Source: Novosphingobium sp. SCN 66-18
Lineage (GTDB): Bacteria; Pseudomonadota; Alphaproteobacteria; Sphingomonadales; Sphingomonadaceae
Direction: 5' to 3'
Assembly (NCBI GenBank): GCA_001725355.1
Contig: MEGD01000001.1
Span: 62,001 to 126,000, forward strand
DNA: 64,000 nt
Part shown: positions 24,046 through 34,218 of the stretch, in pieces
Layout of the letters: the number at the start of each line of letters is the position of its first letter
How positions within the stretch are numbered: position 1 is the first letter of the stretch
The notes under the pieces: model-generated
What the model saw: the letters and a program-made list of their open reading frames with translations, nothing else
What the model was told of the DNA's origin: nothing
Databases searched by the model: none
Made by a program: the position numbers and the translations under genes

Positions 24046-26421
24046 TCACGACGCGCCCGGTGCCGCTTGCAGGCCCGGGCCGTTCAGTATCATGCTCTTT
24101 CCCCGCATAAGCCGCACGGCGCGGCGCGCATCGCCACACCGCACGACCAGCGGACCCGGCGCATCGGCGGTCAGCACCGCCCGTTCCAGCCGTCCGCCCC
24201 GCCACGCTACATCGACGCCGATCGCGCCCCGCGCGCGCAGGCCCCGCACCGATCCCGAAGGCCAGGCGCGCGGCAGCGCGGGCAGCAACCGCAGTTCCCC
24301 GTCGCGGCTCTGCATCAGCATCTCGGCCACGGCGCGCGTGCCACCGAAATTGCCGTCGATCTGAAACGGCGGATGGGCATCGAACATGTTGGGATAGGTG
24401 CGCTCGGGGCCGAGCAGGAACGCGAGGATGCGATGCGCATGTTCGCCATCGCGCAGCCTAGCCCACAGGTTGGCCCGCCACGCTGTCGCCCAGCCGGTCG
24501 ATTCATCGCCGCGCAGTTCCAGCGACCGCCGCGCCGCGCGCGCCAGCGCCGGGGTCGCATCGGGATCGATCTGGCCGCTGGGAAACAGGCCATAGAGATG
24601 GGAGACGTGCCGGTGATGCGGATCGGGCGCGGTGGCGTCCCAATCGGCCTGCCATTCCTGCAGCTGCCCTTGCGCACCGATGCGGTCGGGCGCCAGCCGC
24701 GCGCGGGCAGCGCGGACCTGCGCGGCAAAGCCAGCATCGGTATGCAGGATCGCGGCGGCCTGTGCCGTCCGGTCGAACAGGTCGCGCAGGATCTGCTGGT
24801 CCATCGCCGGCCCGGCGCACAGCGACGCCCCTTTGGGGTGCTCGTTCTCGGGCGACAGCGACGGGTTGGTCACGAGGTATCCGCTGGCCGGATCGGTCTG
24901 CAGCGTATCGAGAAAGAACAGCGCCGCCCCCCGCATCAGCGGATAGACCGAACGCAGATAAGCGATGTCGCGCCCGTAATCGTAGCGATCCCACAGGTGG
25001 AGGCACAACCACGCCCCGCCCATCGGCCAGAGCCCGTATTGCGCGCCGTCGATCGGCGCCGTGGCCCGCCAGCCGTCGGTATTGTGGTGCGCGACCCAGC
25101 CCCGCGCGCCGTACATTGCGCGCGCCGTGCGTTCGCCCGTGATCGCCAGATCGCGGACCAGCTGGACGAGTGGCGCGACGCATTCCGGCAGGGCTGCGAC
25201 TTCCGCCGGCCAGTAGTTCATCTCGGTGTTGATGTTGATCGTGTATTTGGAGCCCCACGGCGGCTGCGGCGCATCGTTCCACAGCCCCTGCAGATTGGCC
25301 GGCGGGCCGCCGGGGCGCGACGAGCAGATCAGCAGGTAGCGCCCGTAATCGAAATAGAGCCCCGCCAGCGCCGGATCGTCGCCGGCCGCGTTCGCGCGGA
25401 TGCGTTCGTCGGTCGGGCGCTCGGCTGCCGGGGTGCGGCCCAGGTCCAGGTGGACGCGGCGGAACAGCCGCCGGTGCTCGGCCGCCGTCTCTTCGGCGAT
25501 GCGGGCAAAGCCCTTGGGCGCGGCGCGCGCGATCTGGGCGGCGACGGTGGCGACGGGATCGCCGCCAACGTCATCGAAGCGGCGGTAGCTGGTCGCCATC
25601 GCGACGAGGACGGTCACCGCATCGGCACCGCGAACCGCCAGCCGCTCGCCCCGCGCCTCGATCGCGCCGCCCTGCGCCTCCACGCGAACGGCGGTGGCGA
25701 ACAGCAGCGCGCCAGCGATGCCGTTCTCCGCCGGGCCTTGCCCGAGGAGCCGGATCGTGTCGCCGCTCGCGATCACGGTGCCCTGCTGCGGCGTGGTCAG
25801 CGCCACGTCGAGGTCGATCCCCCCCGGCCGGTCGCAGGTCAGTTCGATCGCGATCACCTGATCCACCGGAGAGGCCACCACCGCGCGGCGGTAGCGCAGA
25901 TATTGCGTGGCAAACCGGGTCGTGGCGAGCGCTGCGTCAAGGTCCAGCTCGCGCCGGTAATCGACCAGCGGGCCAAGGCCGGGCAGGTCCAGCAGCAGAT
26001 CGCCGACCGGCTGGTAGGACATCTGGCTAAGCGGCGTGGCCATCAGCCGTGCATTGGCCAGCGCCTGCGCTTCCGCGAAGTGCCCCGCGAAGATCAGGCG
26101 GCGGACCTCGGCCAGCGCGCCCTTTGCCGAAGGATTGACCGGATCGTAGGGGCCGCCGCTCCAGAACGTGGCCTCGTTGAGCGATAGCCGCTCGTGCGCG
26201 CCGCCACCGAACACCATCGCGCCCAGCCGGCCGTTGCCGACCGGCAGCGCCTCGGTCCATTGTTCCGCCGGCTGGCGATACCACAGCCGCGCGGCGGGGG
26301 TCGGCGGCTCCGCCAGCGCCAGGCCGGGAAGCGCCAGCCCGGAGACCGTAAGCCCCGCGCCCAGCCCGACCGCGCCTTCGATCAGGCCCCGGCGGGTGAT
26401 GCCGTGCGCTTCGTCCGTCAT
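24046..26421 (-). CDS. GH95 alpha-L-fucosidase/alpha-L-galactosidase-type enzyme
   Basis: A 791-residue exported GH95 enzyme with a twin-arginine-like signal (TRRGLIEGAVGLGAG). Family blocks in order are LPVGNGRLGAMVFGG and LNEATFWSGGPYDP in the N-terminal beta domain, then the (alpha/alpha)6 domain. The catalytic region carries NINTEMNYWP (the two asparagines of the inverting mechanism), SPENEHP (general acid glutamate), and QIDGNFGG near the end. GH95 acts on alpha-1,2-L-fucosyl or alpha-L-galactosyl caps; the latter occur on complex xylans, so xylan side-chain removal is plausible. ATG at 26421 or GTG at 26424 could start. It follows GH51 by about 25 bp. Confidence 0.87.
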   Translation of the reverse strand: MTDEAHGITRRGLIEGAVGLGAGLTVSGLALPGLALAEPPTPAARLWYRQPAEQWTEALPVGNGRLGAMVFGGGAHERLSLNEATFWSGGPYDPVNPSAKGALAEVRRLIFAGHFAEAQALANARLMATPLSQMSYQPVGDLLLDLPGLGPLVDYRRELDLDAALATTRFATQYLRYRRAVVASPVDQVIAIELTCDRPGGIDLDVALTTPQQGTVIASGDTIRLLGQGPAENGIAGALLFATAVRVEAQGGAIEARGERLAVRGADAVTVLVAMATSYRRFDDVGGDPVATVAAQIARAAPKGFARIAEETAAEHRRLFRRVHLDLGRTPAAERPTDERIRANAAGDDPALAGLYFDYGRYLLICSSRPGGPPANLQGLWNDAPQPPWGSKYTININTEMNYWPAEVAALPECVAPLVQLVRDLAITGERTARAMYGARGWVAHHNTDGWRATAPIDGAQYGLWPMGGAWLCLHLWDRYDYGRDIAYLRSVYPLMRGAALFFLDTLQTDPASGYLVTNPSLSPENEHPKGASLCAGPAMDQQILRDLFDRTAQAAAILHTDAGFAAQVRAARARLAPDRIGAQGQLQEWQADWDATAPDPHHRHVSHLYGLFPSGQIDPDATPALARAARRSLELRGDESTGWATAWRANLWARLRDGEHAHRILAFLLGPERTYPNMFDAHPPFQIDGNFGGTRAVAEMLMQSRDGELRLLPALPRAWPSGSVRGLRARGAIGVDVAWRGGRLERAVLTADAPGPLVVRCGDARRAVRLMRGKSMILNGPGLQAAPGAS

Positions 26422-26446
26422 CACGGCCCCCGCCTCGCGGCCCGCC

Positions 26447-28012
26447 TTACCGCAGGTCCAGCACCACCACCGACATGGCGGGCAACGTGGCGGTGACCGC
26501 CCCGCCCGCGATCCGCGCGCCGGTGAACGCCACCGGCCGCACCACGTCGGGCGCCTCGAAGCTGTTGTGCGCGTCCATCGCCGTGCCGGTGATGATCCGC
26601 CCGGTCACAGAGCCCGCCCGCACGCCCGCGAGACCGATCGACACCGGGATTGCGCGGTGCGGATCGAGATTGACCAGCGCCACATGCACCTGCCCCGCCG
26701 TATCGCGCACGGCCGAGGCGCTGATCGCGGGCACGGACACGTCCTCGTTGCGGTACAGCGGCGATTGCAGGGCAATCGGCAGCGTGGTCGCGTCCTGCCA
26801 CGGCTTGTAGAGATCGAAGACCCAGTAGGTGGGCGTCTTCACCATCTTCGCGCCGTCGGTCAGCAGCATCGCCTGCAGCACATTCACCATCTGCGCGATC
26901 GCCGCCATCTTCACGCGATCGGCATGGTGCGCGAAGATGTTGAGGTTGAGGCCGGCGACCACCGCATCGCGCAGGCTGTTCTGCTGGACCAGGAAGCCGG
27001 GGTTGGAGCCGGGCGCCGGATCGTACCACGTCCCCCATTCGTCGACGACCAGCCACTTCTTCTTCTCGGGATCGTACTTGTCCATGATCGCCGAATGCCT
27101 GGTGATGTATTCGTCGATGCGCAGCGTGTTGCGCATCGTCGTCGCCCATTCGCGCTCGGGAAAGCCCAGCGCCGCGCCCTTGTCGTTCCAGTCCTTGTCG
27201 CGCGGGCGGGTGTAGTAATGCAGCGAGAGGCCATCGATGTACTTGCCCGAAAGCTTCATCAGCGTCTCGGTCCACGGATAGTCCTCGTCGCTGGGGCCGC
27301 TGGCGATCTTGAGCATCTTGTCCTTGCCGCCGGCCTTGGCGAACTGGGCGAAGCGGTTGGTGAGATCGGCGGCATATTCGGCGCGCATGTTGCCGCCGCA
27401 GCCCCACAGTTCGTTGCCGATGCCCAGGTAACGCACCTGGAACGGCGCGGGATGGCCGTTGGCCGCGCGCTCACCCGCCAGCGTCGAGCCGTTGGGCGAA
27501 GTCATGTACTCGACCCATTCGCTGGTTTCGGCGGGCGAGCCACTGCCGACGTTGGCCGATACATAGGCCTCCGCGCCCAGCCGTTCGGCGAAGCCCATGA
27601 ATTCGTTGGTGCCGAAGCTGTTGTCCTCGTCCACCCCGCCCCAGTTGGTGTTGATCTTCACCGGACGCTTGGCGCGCGGGCCGATGCCGTCGCGCCAGTG
27701 GTATTCGTCGGCGAAGCAGCCGCCCGGCCAGCGGACGACGGGCACCTTGATCGCCTTCAGCGCCTCCAGCACGTCGCTACGATAGCCGTGGTCATTGGGG
27801 ATCGGCGATCCCTCGCCCACCCAGATGCCGCCATAGATGCCGTGGCCGAGATGTTCGGCGAACTGGCCGAAGACCTGGCGATTCATCACCGGGCCCGGGC
27901 GGTCGGCCTGGACCGTGACAGTCGCCCCGCCGGCCGTCTGCGCCACGGCGGGTGCCGTCATCGCCAGAGCGGAACCCAAGGCCATGAGCGCCCGAAGGTA
28001 TTTGCCACGCAT
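26447..28012 (-). CDS. GH51 alpha-L-arabinofuranosidase, secreted
   Basis: A 521-residue GH51 enzyme with a signal peptide (ALMALGSALAMTAPAVAQ), unlike the mostly cytoplasmic GH51 enzymes of Gram-positive bacteria. The acid/base is E201 in LGIGNELWG and the nucleophile E324 in VVDEWGTWY; RWPGGCFADEYHWRDGIG and FGTNEFMGF are typical blocks. It releases alpha-1,2/1,3/1,5-linked arabinofuranose from arabinoxylan and arabinan, feeding the arabinose pathway encoded next door. It is the first glycosidase of the run GH51-GH95-esterase-GH27-GH146. The leader AAGGGGATTATCG before the ATG is a good ribosome site. Confidence 0.92.
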   Translation of the reverse strand: MRGKYLRALMALGSALAMTAPAVAQTAGGATVTVQADRPGPVMNRQVFGQFAEHLGHGIYGGIWVGEGSPIPNDHGYRSDVLEALKAIKVPVVRWPGGCFADEYHWRDGIGPRAKRPVKINTNWGGVDEDNSFGTNEFMGFAERLGAEAYVSANVGSGSPAETSEWVEYMTSPNGSTLAGERAANGHPAPFQVRYLGIGNELWGCGGNMRAEYAADLTNRFAQFAKAGGKDKMLKIASGPSDEDYPWTETLMKLSGKYIDGLSLHYYTRPRDKDWNDKGAALGFPEREWATTMRNTLRIDEYITRHSAIMDKYDPEKKKWLVVDEWGTWYDPAPGSNPGFLVQQNSLRDAVVAGLNLNIFAHHADRVKMAAIAQMVNVLQAMLLTDGAKMVKTPTYWVFDLYKPWQDATTLPIALQSPLYRNEDVSVPAISASAVRDTAGQVHVALVNLDPHRAIPVSIGLAGVRAGSVTGRIITGTAMDAHNSFEAPDVVRPVAFTGARIAGGAVTATLPAMSVVVLDLR

Positions 28013-28110
28013 CGATAATCCCCTTTGTCCAGAACGGTAGCGATTGGTGCGGGTACGGAGCGCGCGCCGCTCGGATCTCCTGCGACCGCGCCCTTAGCCC
28101 CGGCCGCGCA

Positions 28111-29919
28111 TCAGTGGTTGTCGCGCGGCAGGCCCCTCGTCTGCGCGATGCGCTGGTATTTCTCGGCGCCTTCCAGAATCGCGCCGGTCGAAAGCTGGCC
28201 GACGCGTTCGCGCTGGATTTCCTGCCACGGCGTCTGCGAAGGCGGATAGGCATAGCCCCCCGCCGCTTCGAGCGCGGCGCGGCGCGCGGCCAGTTCCGCG
28301 TCCGGCACCAGCATGTCTGCCGTGCCCCGGCGCAAGTCGATGCGCACGCGGTCCCCGGTCTTCAGCAGGGCCAGGCCGCCCATCGCGGCCGCCTCCGGGC
28401 TGGCGTTGAGGATCGAGGGGCTGCCGCTGGTGCCCGACTGGCGCCCGTCGCCGATGCACGGCAGGGCGGTGACGCCCTCGGTAATGAGATAGGCCGGCGC
28501 GCGCATGTTGACGACTTCGGCCGCGCCCGGATAGCCGATCGGCCCCGCGCCGCGCATGAACAGCAGCGTTTCGGCGGTGATCCCGGTGGCGGGATCGTCG
28601 ATCCGCGCGTGGTAGTCCTCCGGCCCGTCGAACACCACGGCCGGGCCTTCGAACGCCTCGGGATCGTCCGGGTTGGACAGATAGCGCGCGCGGAATTCCT
28701 CGCTGATCACGCTGGTCTTCATGATCGCGGAATCGAACAGGTTGCCCGAAAGCACCACGAAGCCCGCTTCGGTCTTCAGCGGCTTGTCGAACGGCAGGAT
28801 CACGCGCTCGTCCTCGATCTTCGCATCGCGGCAGTTCTCGCCCATGGTCCGGCCGTTCGCGGTCATCGCGTTCTCGGCGATCAGCCCCTGGGCGATCAAC
28901 TGGCCGACCACGGCCGGCACGCCGCCGGCGCGATAGTAGTCCTCGCCCAGATATTCGCCCGCGGGTTGCAGGTTCACCAGCAGCGGCACCTTGTGGCCCA
29001 GCCGCTGCCAGTCGGTCAGCGGAAGGTCCACGCCCACGTGGCGGGCGATCGCGGCGAGGTGGATCGGCGCGTTGGTCGATCCGCCGATCGCGGAATTGAC
29101 GACGATGGCGTTGTGGAAGGCATCGAGCGTCATGATGTCCGAAGGCTTCAGGTCCTCGTGCACCATCTCGACCACCCGCTTGCCCGTGCGCCAGGCGCAT
29201 TCCTGCCGGTCGCGGTAGGGCGCGGGGATCGCGGCGGAGCCCGGCAGCATCATGCCCAGCGCTTCGGCCAGGCTGTTCATGGTCGTGGCCGTGCCCATGG
29301 TGTTGCAATAGCCGGTCGATGGCGCGGAACTGGCGACGAGCTTGATGAAGCCCTCCTCGTCCAGCTCGCCCTTGGCCATCAGTTCGCGGCCCTTCCACAC
29401 GATCGTGCCCGATCCGGTGCGCTCGCCCTTGAACCAGCCGTTCAGCATCGGCCCGACGGACAGCGCGATCGCCGGGATGTTCACCGTCGCCGCCGCCATC
29501 AGCAGCGCGGGGGTGGTCTTGTCGCAGCCGGTGGTCAGCACCACGCCATCGATCGGATAGCCATAGAGCGCCTCGACCAGCCCGATATAGGCCAGGTTGC
29601 GGTCCAGCCCGGCGGTCGGCCGCTTGCCCGTTTCCTGGATCGGGTGGACCGGGATCTCCAGCGCGATCCCGCCCGCCTCGCGGATGCCCTCGCGCACGCG
29701 CTCGGCCAGCACGATGTGGTGGCGGTTGCAGGGCGAAAGATCGCTTCCCGTCTGCGCGATGCCGATGATCGGCTTGCCCGAACGCAGCTCCTCAAGGCTC
29801 AACCCGAAGTTGAGATAGCGCTCGAGATAGAGCGAGGTCATGTCGATGTTGTCGGGATTGTCGAACCACGCGCGGGAACGCAGCTTCGGGGTTTGGCGCT
29901 TGCTGGAAGAATCGGTCAT
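28111..29919 (-). CDS. xylD: IlvD/Edd-family pentonate dehydratase (XylD-like)
   Basis: A 602-residue Fe-S dehydratase of the IlvD/Edd family, closest in pattern to the xylonate and L-arabinonate dehydratases. Cluster cysteines are C64 (SPCNRHH), C132 (TTGCDKTTP) and C205 (GYCNTMG), with the family segment [22 protein letters not shown] near the C-terminus. It converts D-xylonate or L-arabinonate to the 2-keto-3-deoxypentonate. It is the only such dehydratase in the window, so it probably serves both oxidative pentose routes. It sits 32 bp after the mutarotase gene and 98 bp ahead of GH51. The symbol is given by analogy with Caulobacter; substrate preference needs an assay. Confidence 0.85.
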   Translation of the reverse strand: MTDSSSKRQTPKLRSRAWFDNPDNIDMTSLYLERYLNFGLSLEELRSGKPIIGIAQTGSDLSPCNRHHIVLAERVREGIREAGGIALEIPVHPIQETGKRPTAGLDRNLAYIGLVEALYGYPIDGVVLTTGCDKTTPALLMAAATVNIPAIALSVGPMLNGWFKGERTGSGTIVWKGRELMAKGELDEEGFIKLVASSAPSTGYCNTMGTATTMNSLAEALGMMLPGSAAIPAPYRDRQECAWRTGKRVVEMVHEDLKPSDIMTLDAFHNAIVVNSAIGGSTNAPIHLAAIARHVGVDLPLTDWQRLGHKVPLLVNLQPAGEYLGEDYYRAGGVPAVVGQLIAQGLIAENAMTANGRTMGENCRDAKIEDERVILPFDKPLKTEAGFVVLSGNLFDSAIMKTSVISEEFRARYLSNPDDPEAFEGPAVVFDGPEDYHARIDDPATGITAETLLFMRGAGPIGYPGAAEVVNMRAPAYLITEGVTALPCIGDGRQSGTSGSPSILNASPEAAAMGGLALLKTGDRVRIDLRRGTADMLVPDAELAARRAALEAAGGYAYPPSQTPWQEIQRERVGQLSTGAILEGAEKYQRIAQTRGLPRDNH

Positions 29920-29951
29920 TGCGGCCTTCGGGTGCTGGAGGTGCGAAAGGG

Positions 29952-31121
29952 TCAGCGCGCCGGCGGCGCCTTGCTGACGCGGTAGATCATCACGTGGCGA
30001 TAGGGCTTGCCCGGATCGACGCGCGCGGACAGGAACGAAGGCTGGTTTGGCGCATCGGGAAACTTCTGCGGTTCCAGCGCGATGCCATCGCCCATGCGAT
30101 AGACGTGCCCCTTCTTGCCGACGAGCGTCCCATCGAGGAAGTTGCCGGTGTAGAACTGCACGCCGGGCTCGGTGCTCAGCACTTCGAGGACGCGGCCCGA
30201 TGCGGGGTCTTCCAGCCGCGCGGCAAGCTGGGGCGTGGCCGTCGCGCCCTTGTCGAGCGCGAAGTTGTGGTCATACCCGCGTCCGTAAACGATCTGCTGG
30301 TCGGTGCCGTCGCGCAGCCCGTCGGCCACACGGCGCGGCGTCCGGAAATCGAACACGGTACCGGCCACCTTGCGCCGCTCGCCGGTGGGGATCAGCGTCG
30401 CCCCCACCGGGGTATAAGTCGATGCCGGAATGGTCAGGCGGTGCCCCATGGCCCCCATCGGCGAACCTTCCCCGGCCAGGTTGAAGATGGCGTGGTTGGT
30501 CATGTTGACGATCGTCGGCTTGTCGGTCGTGGCCTCGAACACGATGGTCAGGTTGCCGCGCTCGTCGAGGCTGTAGGTGACCCTGGTATCGAGCTTGCCG
30601 GGATAGCCCTCCTCGCCATCGGCGCTGACGTAGGACAGCACCACGCTCGCCACCGGGCCAGACGTGACCGAAACGATCCGCCAGTTGCGCTTGTCGAACC
30701 CTTTCGCGCCGCCATGCAGGCTGTTGCCGTTGTTGTTCTGCGGAAGCTGGTAGCTCTTGCCGTCGAGCGTGAACCGGCCGGCGGCGATGCGGTTGGCATA
30801 GCGCCCCACGGTCACGCCGAAGAAGTTGGGCTTCGCCTCGTAGGACTGGACATCGTCATACCCCAGCAGGACATCGGCCACCGCGCCATCGCGGCCAGGC
30901 GCCATCAGCGATTGCAGCGTGGCGCCATAAGTCAGCACCCGCGCCGAGACGCCGTTCGCCGCCTTGAGCGTGATCGCGAAAGCTTCCGACCCGTCGGCGA
31001 GCTTGCCGGCGCTTTCCTGCTTCGCCTCGGCAGCGCCCGCCACCTGCGCGACCAGCATCACCGGCGCCGCCAGTACCATCGCCAGCGCGACGCCCCCCTT
31101 CGGCTTGCCCACAATCCTCAT
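29952..31121 (-). CDS. Aldose 1-epimerase, exported
   Basis: A 389-residue galactose-mutarotase-like protein with an N-terminal signal peptide ([23 protein letters not shown]), so it acts in the periplasm. Catalytic features are [21 protein letters not shown] and the base glutamate in [16 protein letters not shown]. It equilibrates alpha and beta anomers of sugars freed by the glycosidases before transport or oxidation. The start is the ATG at 31121; longer in-frame options add charged residues ahead of the signal peptide. It is divergent from the FucP-like transporter and heads the minus-strand run with the dehydratase. Confidence 0.9.
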   Translation of the reverse strand: MRIVGKPKGGVALAMVLAAPVMLVAQVAGAAEAKQESAGKLADGSEAFAITLKAANGVSARVLTYGATLQSLMAPGRDGAVADVLLGYDDVQSYEAKPNFFGVTVGRYANRIAAGRFTLDGKSYQLPQNNNGNSLHGGAKGFDKRNWRIVSVTSGPVASVVLSYVSADGEEGYPGKLDTRVTYSLDERGNLTIVFEATTDKPTIVNMTNHAIFNLAGEGSPMGAMGHRLTIPASTYTPVGATLIPTGERRKVAGTVFDFRTPRRVADGLRDGTDQQIVYGRGYDHNFALDKGATATPQLAARLEDPASGRVLEVLSTEPGVQFYTGNFLDGTLVGKKGHVYRMGDGIALEPQKFPDAPNQPSFLSARVDPGKPYRHVMIYRVSKAPPAR

Positions 31122-31187
31122 CCTCTCATCCTTTCGGAACCGGTCGTGATCGTCGCCGCCCATTGACGCGACCTTTCCGCAGATATA

Positions 31188-31198
31188 GTCTGACAAAT
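31188..31198. promoter_or_regulatory. GTCTGACA-type box, candidate FadR/GntR site
   Basis: GTCTGACAAAT lies in the divergent gap between the mutarotase and FucP-like transporter genes, just after CAGATATAGTCTG, which itself has CAGA/TCTG arms. The same 11-mer occurs at the start of the FadR-type regulator gene (42539-42549), and a palindromic relative precedes the semialdehyde dehydrogenase gene. Confidence 0.45.
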
Positions 31199-31263
31199 AG
31201 AGATTGCGCAAGACGGTAAGAAGGCCGTCACCCGCACGAAGCAGACGAGAGGAAGCCGAGACC

Positions 31264-32577
31264 ATGCCACCAGTGGCCTCAACGCAGTCCAATACGCAGG
31301 GAAATCAGGCAGAAAATCCGCTGACCGAGGCGAATTCCCAGACCCGCTACGGCCCGGCGCTCATGCTGCTGGCCAGCCTGTTCTTCATGTGGGGCTTCAT
31401 CACGGTGATCAACAACACGCTGCTGCCGCACCTGCGCAGCGTGTTCGATCTCAACTATACACAGACAACATTGATCGAATCGGTGTGGTTCATCGCCTAT
31501 TTCGTGGCCTCGATCCCCTCGGCCAAGCTGATCGAGAAGGCGGGCTACCAGAAAGCGCTGGTGATCGGCCTGCTGGTCATGGCGGCGGGCGCGCTCGGCA
31601 TGATGCTGGCCGCCTCGATCCCGTCCTACGGGGTGACGCTGGCCATGCTGTTCGTGATCGCCAGCGGCATCACCCTGCTGCAGGTCGCGGCCAACCCCTA
31701 CGTGGCCGTGGTCGGCAAGCCCGAAACCGCGTCCTCGCGCCTCAACCTGGTGCAGGCGATGAATTCGGCGGGAACGATGCTGGCGCCGATGTTCGGCGCC
31801 TACCTGATCCTGGGCCGGTCGAAGGGCGGCACGGCCAGCGCCGACGTGGTGCTGACCCCGGCGGAGCGGCTGGCCGATGCCCAGTCGGTGATCCTGCCCT
31901 ATGGCCTTGTCGCCATCGTGCTGGTGATTCTCGCCGTGGTGATCGCGCGCTTTCCGCTGCCCGCCATGGGTAGCGCCACGCTGCGCCTCGCGCCCGAGGA
32001 GCGGCGCAAGCTCTCGCTGTGGAAACACCGCAACCTGGTGTTCGGCGTGCCCGCGATCTTCATCTATCTGATCGCCGAAATCGGCGTCGCCAACCTGTTC
32101 GTGAACTTCGTCAGCCAGCCCACGATCGCCAACCTCACGCACGAGCAGGCGGGCCGCTATCTCACGTTCCTGTGGGGCGGCATGATGGTCGGCCGCTTCC
32201 TTGGCTCGGCGATCATGCAAAAGGTCGATGCCGCGCTGGTGCTCGCCGCGTTCTCGATCGGCGCCTTCGTCGTCATGCTCGTCACCGTCTTCACCACCGG
32301 CCCGGCGGCGATGTGGGCGCTGATCCTGGTCGGCCTGTTCCATTCGATCATGTTCCCCACGATCTTCACGCTCGGCATCCGCGGGCTCGGCCCGCTGACC
32401 GAGGAAGGCTCCGGCCTGCTCATCATGGCGATCGCGGGCGGCGCGCTGGTGGTGGTACAGGGCTGGCTGGCCGATGCCTATGGCCTGCAGGCATCGTTCC
32501 TGCTGACGGCGGCCTGCGAATTGTACGTGCTGTTCTACGCCTTGTGGGGATCGCGCCCGACCGGTGAAACGGCCTGA
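31264..32577 (+). CDS. FucP/GluP-family sugar:H+ symporter
   Basis: A 437-residue MFS protein of the fucose/glucose-galactose permease family with about 12 spans. The hallmark segments are FFMWGFITVINNTLLPHL near the first span and VAANPYVAVVGKPETASSRLN in the middle. I chose the ATG at 31264 with GAGGAAG upstream; the in-frame upstream ATG at 31204 adds 20 strongly basic residues. It leads an operon with the semialdehyde dehydrogenase, AraD1-type dehydratase and arabinose dehydrogenase, so L-arabinose or D-galactose is the likely cargo. Confidence 0.88.
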   Translation: MPPVASTQSNTQGNQAENPLTEANSQTRYGPALMLLASLFFMWGFITVINNTLLPHLRSVFDLNYTQTTLIESVWFIAYFVASIPSAKLIEKAGYQKALVIGLLVMAAGALGMMLAASIPSYGVTLAMLFVIASGITLLQVAANPYVAVVGKPETASSRLNLVQAMNSAGTMLAPMFGAYLILGRSKGGTASADVVLTPAERLADAQSVILPYGLVAIVLVILAVVIARFPLPAMGSATLRLAPEERRKLSLWKHRNLVFGVPAIFIYLIAEIGVANLFVNFVSQPTIANLTHEQAGRYLTFLWGGMMVGRFLGSAIMQKVDAALVLAAFSIGAFVVMLVTVFTTGPAAMWALILVGLFHSIMFPTIFTLGIRGLGPLTEEGSGLLIMAIAGGALVVVQGWLADAYGLQASFLLTAACELYVLFYALWGSRPTGETA

Positions 32578-32632
32578 ATACCGAACCGGATTCCCATTTT
32601 CCCGGGTCGCGCCGCCTGTTGCGTTCCGGAAC

Positions 32633-32651
32633 CTCTGATAATATGTCAGAG
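32633..32651. promoter_or_regulatory. Palindrome before the semialdehyde dehydrogenase gene
   Basis: CTCTGATAATATGTCAGAG has perfect 6-bp arms (CTCTGA/TCAGAG) around a 7-base spacer and ends 17 bp before the ATG at 32669. Its right arm read backwards, CTCTGACATAT, matches the GTCTGACAAAT boxes near the transporter and in the FadR-type gene. It is a candidate operator for the arabinose genes. Confidence 0.55.
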
Positions 32652-32668
32652 TAAATCAGGAGATACCC

Positions 32669-34195
32669 ATGACCGAATTCCGCTCCGTGGCCGCCGCCAC
32701 GGGTGAGCCGACCGGCCCTGCCTTCGCCATCGATGGTCCGGCCGAAGTCGATGCCGCCTGCGCCGCCGCCGCCGCCGCGTTCGATACCTACCGCGCCACC
32801 GGGCGCGAAGAGCGCGCCGCCTTTCTGGAAGCCATCGCGGCGGAGATCCTGGCCATCGGCGACGAGCTGATCGAAGCCGCCATGGAGGAATCCGGACTGC
32901 CCCGCGCCCGTCTGGAAGGCGAACGGGGCCGCACCGTGGGCCAGCTGCGCCTGTTCGCCGATGTCGTGCGCAAGGGCGCGTGGCAGCAGTTGCGCATCGA
33001 CCCCGCGCTGCCCGATCGCCAGCCGCTGCCCCGCCCGGACCTGCGGCTGCGCATGATCCCGGTCGGCCCGGTGGCGGTATTCGGCGCGTCGAACTTCCCG
33101 TTGGCCTTCTCGACCGCCGGGGGCGATACCGCCTCGGCGCTCGCCGCCGGCTGCCCGGTCGTGGTCAAGGGCCATCCCGCCCACCCACGCACGGGCGCAC
33201 TCGTGGCCGCCGCCATCACGCGCGCGGTCGCCGCCTCGGGCCTGCCCGCCGGCGTGTTCGGCCATCTGGTCGGCCCGTCGAACGACCTCGGCGCGGCGCT
33301 GGTGCAGGACCCGCGCATCGCCGCGGTGGGCTTCACCGGATCGCGCGGGGGCGGCCTCGCGCTCGTGCGCCTCGCCCAGAGCCGCGAGGTGCCGATCCCG
33401 GTCTATGCGGAAATGTCGAGCATCAACCCGGTCCTGCTCCTGCCCGAAGCGCTGAAGGCCCGGGGGAGCGCGCTCGGCGCAGCCTTCATCGGTTCGCTGA
33501 CGATGGGCGCCGGCCAGTTCTGCACCAATCCCGGCCTCGTCCTCGCCATCGAGGGTGAAGGGCTGGACGCCTTCCTTGCCGCCGCCACCGAGGCGACCCG
33601 CGCCGCTGCGGCACAGACCATGCTGACCGGCGGCATCTGCAAGGCCTACCAGTCCGGCGTCGCCGCGCTTGAGGCCACGCCGGGTGTCGAGAAGCTGGCC
33701 GAGGGCCTGGCCGGCGAAGCGATGCAGGGCCACGCCGCGCTGTTCCGCACCACCGCCCAGGCGTTCCTGGCCGAGAAGGCGATGGGCCACGAAGTGTTCG
33801 GCGCATCCTCGATCGTGGTGGTCTGCCGCGACGAGGCGGAACTCGCCTCGGTGCTCAAGGGCCTTGAAGGCCAGTTGACTGCCACGCTGCATATGGATGC
33901 CGCCGACGACGCGCTGGCCGCGCGCCTGCTGCCGGTGCTGGAAACGAAAGCCGGGCGCATCCTGGCCAACGGCTGGCCAACCGGCGTCGAGGTCTGTCAC
34001 GCCATGGTCCACGGCGGCCCCTTCCCCGCCACGTCCGATGCGCGCACCACCTCGGTCGGCACGCTCGCCATCGACCGGTTCCTCCGCCCGGTCAGCTACC
34101 AGAACCTCAACCCGACCGTCCTGCCGCCCGAGCTGCGCGACGATGCGCGCGGCGATGGCGCGCCCCGCCTGATCGACGGCACGCTGACACTCTGA
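32669..34195 (+). CDS. 2-oxoglutarate semialdehyde dehydrogenase
   Basis: A 508-residue aldehyde dehydrogenase of the alpha-ketoglutarate-semialdehyde type, oxidising the last intermediate of both oxidative pentose pathways to 2-oxoglutarate with NAD(P). Catalytic residues are N142 (GASNFPLAF), K167 (VVKGHPAHP), E248 (YAEMSSINP) and C285 ([10 protein letters not shown]). The [21 protein letters not shown] segment is typical of this subgroup. A good AGGAG site precedes the ATG, and a palindrome lies just upstream. It is followed after 23 bp by the AraD1-type gene. It plays the role of Caulobacter XylA, not xylose isomerase. Confidence 0.88.
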   Translation: MTEFRSVAAATGEPTGPAFAIDGPAEVDAACAAAAAAFDTYRATGREERAAFLEAIAAEILAIGDELIEAAMEESGLPRARLEGERGRTVGQLRLFADVVRKGAWQQLRIDPALPDRQPLPRPDLRLRMIPVGPVAVFGASNFPLAFSTAGGDTASALAAGCPVVVKGHPAHPRTGALVAAAITRAVAASGLPAGVFGHLVGPSNDLGAALVQDPRIAAVGFTGSRGGGLALVRLAQSREVPIPVYAEMSSINPVLLLPEALKARGSALGAAFIGSLTMGAGQFCTNPGLVLAIEGEGLDAFLAAATEATRAAAAQTMLTGGICKAYQSGVAALEATPGVEKLAEGLAGEAMQGHAALFRTTAQAFLAEKAMGHEVFGASSIVVVCRDEAELASVLKGLEGQLTATLHMDAADDALAARLLPVLETKAGRILANGWPTGVEVCHAMVHGGPFPATSDARTTSVGTLAIDRFLRPVSYQNLNPTVLPPELRDDARGDGAPRLIDGTLTL

Positions 34196-34218
34196 ACGCC
34201 GGACGGGAGATTTCATCC

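Noticed and set aside
23821-26187. Long plus-strand open frame opposite the GH95 gene
   Set aside because: GH95 catalytic blocks on the minus strand are unmistakable; the plus frame is an arginine-rich shadow.
28036-28047. GGTAGCGATTGG upstream of GH51 as a further XylR-like box
   Set aside because: Only the left half matches; the centre is not symmetric and the site lies almost at the ribosome site.
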